Origin: Candidatus Methylomirabilota bacterium
Lineage (GTDB): Bacteria; Methylomirabilota; Methylomirabilia; Rokubacteriales; CSP1-6
Direction: 5' to 3'
NCBI GenBank assembly: GCA_035764725.1
Contig: DASTYT010000149.1
Location: 1 to 64,000 of the forward strand
Length of the DNA stretch: 64,000 nt
The translations under genes and the position numbers were made by a program. Of this stretch, positions 16,701-25,700 are shown one piece after another. Position 1 is the stretch's first letter, and each line of letters begins with the position of its first letter. Below the pieces are notes generated by a model, which saw only the letters and a list, made by a program, of their open reading frames with translations, was not told the origin of the DNA and did no database searches.

Positions 16701-19700
16701 CAGGACGCCATCGACAAGGCGCTCTCCGGTCGCCTCCCCCTCGTCGGCGACAGCCTCAAGAAGGCGACCCAGTTCATCGACGACGTTCGTGACGATCTCG
16801 CGTCGGCGCTGGCGGGGAAGAACACCACCGCCGCCGTCCGCCAGGCGATCTTCGATGCCCTCGACCCCGCCAAGTCGGGCCTTCTTCTCCACCTGGGGGA
16901 CCAGGACGACGCCGGGGCTGATGTCACCGTGAACGACGTCAAGGTCATCACGGACACGGCCGGCGAGACCGTGTTCCAGATCCGGCTCCTCCGTACGCAG
17001 TCCCTGATCAACGCGCCGATCGACTTCGATATCGGAATTCCCGCGCTCCGGCTCTCGGTGGCTCCGGGATCCACCTTCAACGTTGAAGTGGGCTTCGACT
17101 ACGTCTTGACGTTCGGGGTGAGCCGGGCGGATGGGTTCTTCGTCGACCCCACCCCGGCCAATGAAGCGTCCCTGGCCTTCAAGGCGACCTTGCCCAATTT
17201 CCATGCCACCGGAGAGCTCGCGTTTCTCCAGCTCGATGTGAAGGACGACCAGGGCGATCCCACCCACGCGGCCGTCCCCACCACGTTCCTCGGCGGGTTC
17301 GTGATCGACGTGCGTGACCCCGCCGCGGGGCGACTCAGACTGGATGAGCTCCTCTCCGGGGCGGCGAACGTCGGCAACCTGATCCATGCCGACCTCACCG
17401 CAACGGCGGACATCAATCTGGACCTCGAGGCCACCATCGGGGGCGACAAGGACTTCCCCTGGGTGGCCGCGGACTTTGCCCTCGACTGGGCCTTCACTCC
17501 CCAGTCGGGTCTCGCCGGCGGCGTTCCCAGCATCGCGTTCAACAACGTGCGACTGTACGTCGGCGACTTCTTCGATAAGCTCATCGGTCCGGTCGTGAAG
17601 GGGGTCCACGACGCCCTCGACGACGTCAAGCCGATCATCGATTTCCTCGCCGATCCGATCCCGGTCATTTCGGACCTCGCCGTGCTCGCCGGCCACGACG
17701 AGGTCTCGCTCGTCGACCTGGCCGCCGAGGCGTTGCCCTTCCTGAAGCCCATCGTGCCGACCATCTTCGATATCACCAATCAGCTGCTCGATCTCAAAAT
17801 CGACGGCAGCGGGGTGTCGATTCCGATCGGGGACTTCGACCTCGGCGGCGCGGATGCGCGAAATCTGCCGGACCTCGGGGGTATCTCCCCCAATGCGTTG
17901 GGCGCGGCCTTCGATCTCTATGCCAAGACCAAGGAAGTCATCCAGGGCCTGGCGGACGAGGCGGGGTTTGGCGAGCAGGCCGAGGCGCTCCTCGCCAAGC
18001 TCGACGACATGCGGACGCAGGGCCTGAAGTTCCCGCTCTACGAGGACCCGACCATCGCGGTGCGTCTCCTCTTCGGCCAGACGGTGGACCTGGTGACCCT
18101 GAACCTGCCGCCGGCCAAGCTCACCGCCGACATACCCAGCAGCGCCGATCCGTTGACCTTCCCGTCCCTTGGCCCACTGAACATCGGCGTCAAGGGCCGG
18201 ATCGAGGCGACGGCGGATCTCTTCTTCGGCTTCGACACTGGAGGCATCCAGGCCTTCACGACGTCGCACAAAGCCGAGGATCTGATCCTCGGCGGCTTCT
18301 ACATGAAGGACTTGAACTCCCAGGGCGTCGACATCCCGGAGTTCACCCTCAAGGGGCGGTTCGGGGCATTCGCAGAGTTCACCGCCGCGGTGGTGACGGC
18401 GGGCGTGTTCGGTGGAATCAGCGCGACCCTCGACCTGAACCTGCACGACCCGAACCACGATGGAATCGTGCGCCTCACCGAGGTGCTCGACGAGTTCGAG
18501 AAGGATCCGCTGTGCATCTTCGACACGTCGGGCGACGTGCGCGCCTCCCTGGAAGCATTCGTCAAGGTCGGCTTCAGCACGCCGCTGGGCGACGTGACGA
18601 TTTTCGAGGACCGCCTGGTCTTCGCCGAGAAGATCCTCTTCGATCTCAACGACGACTGCCATTTCGATACGCCGCCGGTGATCGCGAAGCTGGAGGGTGA
18701 TACCCTCAACCTGCTCGTCGGCTCGCGGAAGGGCGAGCGTGCCGGTGTCGATAACACCGAGGACAATGAGGTCTACTTCCTCAACCTCGACGGCAAGGGA
18801 ACAGACGACACGGCCGATGACGAGATCGTGGTCAGCGCCTTTGGCGCGCAACAGCGGTTCAAGGCGTCGGACGTCAAGCACATCTTCGCCAATGCCGGGG
18901 CTGGCAACGATCAGATCATCATCGACGACCGCATCCTCTCGCCGGCCGAGTTGCATGGCGGTACTGGCAATGACGTGCTGGACGGCGGAGGCGGCAACGA
19001 CAATCTCTTCGGCGACGACAACGAGGACGTGCTGCTGGGCGGGCCCGGGAAGGACACGCTGGACGGCGGAAACGGCAGGGACTACCTCCAGGGCGATGAC
19101 GGCGACGATCTCCTGAGAGGTGACAGCATTCCAGTGGGCTCTCCGACCAGCCACGACGCCGATACCATAACGGGAGGCCGCGGAGCGGATAACCTCCAGG
19201 GCTTCGGCGGCAATGACCGGCTCATCGGCGGGGAGGACAACGACCAGCTGTTCGGCGGCATCGACAATGACTTCCTCAGCGGCGAGGCCGGCGACGACTT
19301 CATGGAAGGCGGCACCGGCAACGACACCATGACCGGGGGTGCCGGGAAGGATCAGATGGTGGGCGGCGGCCAGGTCACGACCGCCGCGGACGGCAACGAC
19401 ATCCTTTTCGGCGATGCCGGAGACGATGTCTTGCTCGGCGACAACGGCAGGTTCGGCAGCCAGGGCCAGTTCAGCGTGCTCGGCGGAGCCGGCAACGACA
19501 CGTTGATCGGCGGGGACGGCGCGGATGTCATCCACGGCCAGGGTGGCAATGACGTCGCGGCGGGTGACAATGCCTCGCTCGACGGCAACGGGCAGATGGT
19601 GCTGGGTGCCGGTGGTACGCCGGGCAACGACGTGCTGTTCGGCGAAGCCGGCGACGATCGTCTCCTGGCCCAGGCCGGGGCAGACACCGTCGAGGGCGGG

Positions 19701-22700
19701 GCGGGGAGCGATTTCATCTCGGGCGGGCTGGACAACGACAAGCTCATCGGCGGCAGCTCCACCGCGGTGGCCTCGGATCCGGACGGGGGCGACACGGTCT
19801 TCGGGGACGAGGGCAACGACGTCATCCTGGGCGATCACGGCATCATCGGCTCGATCACGCTGATCGGGGGGGCGGGGAATGACTCCCTGGTCGGCGGCTC
19901 CGGCGATGACCTGATCTACGGCCAGGCGGGGAACGACACCCTCGAGGGCGGACTCGGGCTTGACACGATGGTCGGCGGCCAGGGCGCGGACGTGCTGAGT
20001 GGCCAGGACGACGCTGACTCGCTCGAAGGCGGCTCCGGCGCGGACTTCGTCTTCGGAGGAAGTGGCGGCGACAACATCATCGGCGGACTCGGCACGCTCA
20101 GCACCACCACGCTTGCCGCGGACGACGGCAGCGACGCCGCCGATTTCATCATCGGCGACGCCGGGAACGACGTCATCCTCGGCGACAACGGCAGCATCGC
20201 CGCCGATCACAGCCTGATCCTGACGCTGGCGACAGGTGGGGCGGGGTCGGACACCGTGCTCGGTGGGCTCGGCAACGACACGATCTTCGGCGGCGGCTTC
20301 GGCGATGTTCTGTTCGCCGACGTGGCGGGCGGGGGCGCCAACGACGTGGTGGTCGGAGACCAGGGGTCGATGACCGCCACCAAGATCGAGGCGCTGCACT
20401 CGGTGGAAGTGAATTCGAGCGGGGACGATTTCATCTCCGGCGACGGCGGCAACGACACCCTGCTCGGCGGTGACGGCGCGGACACCATCGACGGCGCGGC
20501 CGGCCTCGACGTCATCCTCGGCGACAACGGCACCCTGACCTTCGCCGGCGGCGTCGTGCAGCAGATCGCCACGACCGCCGGGACGGGCGGCAAGGACAGC
20601 ATCACCGGCGGGAGCGGAGCGGACATCGCGCTGGGAGGAGATGAGGCCGACACCATTGACGGCGCCGCCGCGCCTGATATTCTCCTCGGCGACAACGGGC
20701 AGATCGACTATCTCGGTGGAATCGTCGCGTTCATCCAGACCACCGACACCTCCAATGCCACCGGTGGCGATGACGACATCTTCGGGGGGTCGGAGGACGA
20801 CGTCGTGCTCGGCGGGGTCGGTAGCGACGACCTCACCGGCGACCAGGGCTCGGACATCATCCTCGGTGACAACGGCTTCCTCGACTCCAACAAGACCCTC
20901 AACAATGACCTCTTCCTCGACGAGATCGCGACGAAGGACTTCACGATCGGCTCCTCCGACAACATCTCGGGCGGAGGCGGCAACGATATCGCCTTCGGGG
21001 GGACCGCGGGCGACCTCATGTACGGTGACGACTCGCTCCTCGGCGTCCCGGACGCCTCGCCCGGAGACGACACCCTCGTGGGCGACCAGGGGCACGTCCT
21101 CTTCACTCACGTGGGCACGCAGAACCTCCGCGCCCGTATCGAGACCACGGATGCGGCGGAGGCCGACGGCGGCATCGACACGATCAAGGGCAACGAGGGC
21201 AAAGACATCATCCTGGGCGGCGTGCAGGGTGACCCGCTGTTCGGCAATGCCGGCGACGACATCGTGCTGGGGGACGACGGGTCGCTGCGCTTCGATGTGG
21301 ACGCCGACCTTACCCGTCTCGATCTGATCCGGTCACAGGTGAATGCGGGCCTGGGCGGGGCCGACACGATCTCCGGCAACGCGGGCGCCGACGTGGCCAT
21401 CGGGGGGACGTCGGGCGACACCATCTACGGCGACGATGCCGCCGCGAGCGCGGGAGCGGCGGATCTGGGCGATATCCTGCTCGGCGACAACGGCGACATC
21501 ACGCTGCTCATCCTGGCGTCGTACCCCGGCACCGGTCTCGACGCCATCACCATCCTGGGCGGCACGGTGCAGACGATCCGGACCACCGATGCGGTGGCCG
21601 CCACGGGCGGGGTGGAGACCATCTCCGGCAACGCGGGCGGCGACATCATCGCGGGCGGGGTCCAGGCCGATACCCTCTACGGCGACCGCGCCACCCCCAT
21701 CAACGCGCTCGATGGCGACGACATCATGCTCGGCGACAACGGCCGGCTCGAGTGGCTGTACGGAGGGGACGCGGCGTTCGGGACGATCGAGGCCGGCTTT
21801 GTCTTCGACAACACCCTGACGACGCTCGACCTGATCACCACCGAGCTGCCGGCGGCGCATCCGGGTGGCCGGGACCTGATGTACGGGGACCTCGGCAAGG
21901 ACGTGATGCTCGGCGGCGAGGATGCCGACACCCTGTACGGCGACGACGGGGACAAGGAAGCGGTCACCGTGAGCGGGGACAGCGACCTGATGTTCGGCGA
22001 TCACGGCCGCCTGTATCCGCAATTCAGCGCCCTTCGGCTCGCCGGGCAGGACTGGCACGCGGCCTTCCACTCGCGCAACTTCTTCTCGGTCGACACCGGC
22101 AATCTGGACGACGGCGAAGGCGATCGGTTGTGGGGCGAGGAAGGCGCCGATATCCAGATCGGCGGGCAGGGCGACGATCGGATGTTCGGGGGAAGCGGCG
22201 ACGACGACATGATCGGCGGGCACAATGTGGCGGGAGGGGTGGACGAGCTGACCGACCCCGCCATCACGGCGACCCTGAATCCACCGGTCAACGACCTGAT
22301 GGATGGCGGCGGCGGCGATGACGCCATGGCCGGCGACAACGCGATCATCTGGCGGCGCGGCGATGACCTCAGCTCCCGCTTCCGGGCCCTCACCGCCGCG
22401 GCGATCTACACCACGACCATTGACACCATCACCCCCAACGTCGGGGCAACCGCCCAGAGCGATCCCAATGACGTCGCGGGTCGTGACATCACGCTGCTCG
22501 AACACTCGATCGCCGTGCAGACGACTCCGCTCGGCCGGTTCGGCGATGACGTCATGGCCGGCGGTCCGGGTCGCGACACGATGTTCGGCGAGCTTGGCAA
22601 CGATCTCATGCAGGGCGACGGGCTCTTCGGGGCCGATGACGGTAATCCAGCCACGGTGACCCGGGCCGTCCTGTTTGCCGACAGCGGGAGCAATCCCGAT

Positions 22701-25700
22701 ACGGACGAGACGTTGTACTTCAACGTGCAGGAAGCGGCCACCGACGCCGACGACTACCTGGAAGGTAACGGCGGCAACGATCTCATGTACGGGAACCTGG
22801 GACAGGACGACCTGATCGGGGGGAGCTCGGCGCTGTTTGGGCTGACGACAGCCGCGATGCGTCCGGACGGGTCGGATACGATCTTCGGCGGGGCTGGCTT
22901 CGATATTGGCCGGAATGATTCCGGTGACACGAGCGCCACCGGGCACGCGTGCGATGCCGACTACATCATGGGCGATAACGCCAATGTGTTCCGGCTGGTT
23001 CAAGGCGGGGCGAGCGGGACCAACCCGGCGGATGCCCAGGATACGTTCCGGGTGTTCGCGTATGACAACTATTCGGTCGGATTGCGGATCATCCCGCGGG
23101 CCATGCAGCAGCTCGACTACACGCTTGGCGGAGCGGACTATGCCGGAGGGAGCTACGTCAATGGCGTGGCCAACGCCGACAATGGCGCCGCCGACGTGAT
23201 CCACGGCGAGTCCGGCGACGACGTCATCTTCGGGATGACCGGGAGCGACGTGCTGTTTGGCGAGGGGCAGGACGACGACATCGTGGGCGGGTACGGCAAC
23301 GACTGGATCTCCGGCGGTACCGGACAGGATGGAGTGGTGGGTGACGACGGGCTCATCTACACCAGCCGCAATGGCACCGCCGAGCCGCTGAACGGAATCG
23401 CAGCCACGACTCAGCAAACGATCAGCACGCCGGGTCAGATCCAGTACGCGATCGTCAACCCGACGGGTGAGCTCAAGAAGACCATCGAGCTGGTGCCGTT
23501 CAGCTACGACCATGGCTGGGCAGCGATGGACGACGAGTTCGCCGACAACGCGAACAACACGCCCTTCGCCGACGACATCATTTTCGGCGGGCTGGGAAGT
23601 GACTTCCTGCACGGCGGGTCCGGCGATGACGCGATGTCGGGCGCCGAGGCGCTCGATCACGCCTACGTGCCGGCCTATGACGCCAACGGTCATCCCATCG
23701 GCATCAGCGACCTGGGCTACGGGGCGGCGAGCTCCGCGCTGCCGAGCAATCCGGGTAACGTCCTCGCCTTCAACCCGCTGGACCTCGACGGGCGGCATCT
23801 GAACAACCGGTTCCGGGCCGGCGAGTTCGCGCTCTACGACGAGTACGATCCGCTGAGAAAGGTCTTGCTGGACGGTCAAGGCAATCTCTGGAAGTCGAGC
23901 GCGCAGGGGACGGCGTATGAGTTTCTGCTGAACTTCAACCAGAGTGAAGGCGAGGCGCGTCCGGGCGGGACGCTGCCGAAGGTCACCGGTCAGCCGACCG
24001 GGACGTACGGCCCGGTGCACGACGACGGCAACGATGCCATCTTTGGCGATCTCGGCAACGACTGGCTCGTCGGTGGCACGGGGCGAGACGACATGTACGG
24101 CGGGTGGGGCAACGACTTGGTCAACGCCGATGATGACCAGACGACGGACAACGCCCTGAATGATCAGCCGGACACGCATCCGACCTACGAGGATCGGGCC
24201 TACGGCGGCGCGGGCCGCGATGTGCTGATTGCCAACACCGGCGGGGACCGGCTCATCGATTGGGTCGGGGAGTACAACACCTTCCTGGTGCCGTTTGCGC
24301 CATTCGGTGAAGCTTCGGTGAGCCGCACCCTGCAGCCTCAGCTGCAGGAGTTCCTATATGCGCTCTCGAAGGCGGATGGAGCGGACCAGACTCAATTCAG
24401 GGACACCGGCATGGGCCAGCTGCGCAACGGCGAGCCGGCGGGCGAGCTGGGGCTGGTCATCCAGAAGGACTTTGCGTGGCAGGATCAAACCGGCGCGCCG
24501 GCCGATCCGCAGGCGGGCAACATTCCCGGCGGCCAACGGGATGTTCTCAGGTCCGCGAACTTCAATGACGGCCAGGCCCAAGGCTTCTTTGCCGATAGCG
24601 GGACCTGGACGGTGACGGGCGGCCGTTATCAGGTCGCTCCCACGGTATCGGGCGGCGATGCGGTGAGCGTGTTCTACGTCGACCGTTACGTCCCGACGTA
24701 CTTCGAGCTCCAGGCGACGATCAACGCCGTGAAGCCGACCGCCGGCACGAATGCCAACGCGTATCTGATATTCGACTACCAGAGTCCGACGAACTTCAAG
24801 TTCGCTGGCATCAACGTCTCGACCAACAAGCTTGAGATCGGCCACCGGAATGCCCAGGGCTGGATCGTGGACGCTCAGACGGTCTTCCCCGGCTCGGTCA
24901 AGGCAGGCACCGACTACAACCTGTTCTTGTCGTTGAACGGCACCGCCGTCACCGTGATCGTCAACAACCAGGTCACGCTCACGCACACGTTTGCGCCGCG
25001 GGTGGATGCCTACGGGGTCAGCCACGGGCTCAACGACGGCATGGTGGGCCTCGGAGCGAAGAATGCCAAGGCGCTGATCGACAACGTCACCGTGCAGCGC
25101 GTCGCGCCGGTGACGACTTTCAGCCAGACTGTCGATTTCAGCGCTGGCACGACCAGCCTGTTCCAGGCGCCGCTCAGCGGGACCTGGAGCCTTGCCAACG
25201 GACGTTACGCGGGCCTTGCCGGCGCAACGACGCCCGCGATCGATCTCACCGCGATCAACGTCACGTCCTACTCACTGATCGATCTATCCGCGATCCTCAA
25301 GACCGCCGGCGCGGGCGGATTCGTCTTCGACCAGTATTCGGCGACCGACTTCAAGTTCGTCACGATATCCGCCGGACAGATCACCCTCGGGCACCGGACC
25401 GCCACTGGATGGGTCACCGACGCCACGTACAGCAACGCGACGCTCCTTCCCGGCACCACCGATTACACGCTCGGCCTGAGTCTCAAGGGCACCACGGTCA
25501 GCGTCACCCTGAACAATCAGGTGGTGCTGAGCCGGTCGTACAACGCCCTGGTGACTGACGGCAACTTCGGGTTGCTCAGTCGCACCGGGACGACGACATT
25601 CGACAGCGTGACGGTGAAGAGCGACGCTCCAAACTTGCTCGATCGGGCATTCGCGCTGACCGCGGAGTCCGCTCCGTCCGGGCTCGTCGATCAAAGCAGC

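Noticed and set aside
15531..21110. Very long open frame on the minus strand opposite the RTX region
   Set aside because: It is antisense to the giant gene, its translation has no domain signatures, and its openness follows from the GC bias and repeat codons of the plus-strand gene.
21333..24179. Second long minus-strand open frame inside the giant gene
   Set aside because: Same reason: antisense shadow of the calcium-binding repeats without coding signals or a ribosome site.
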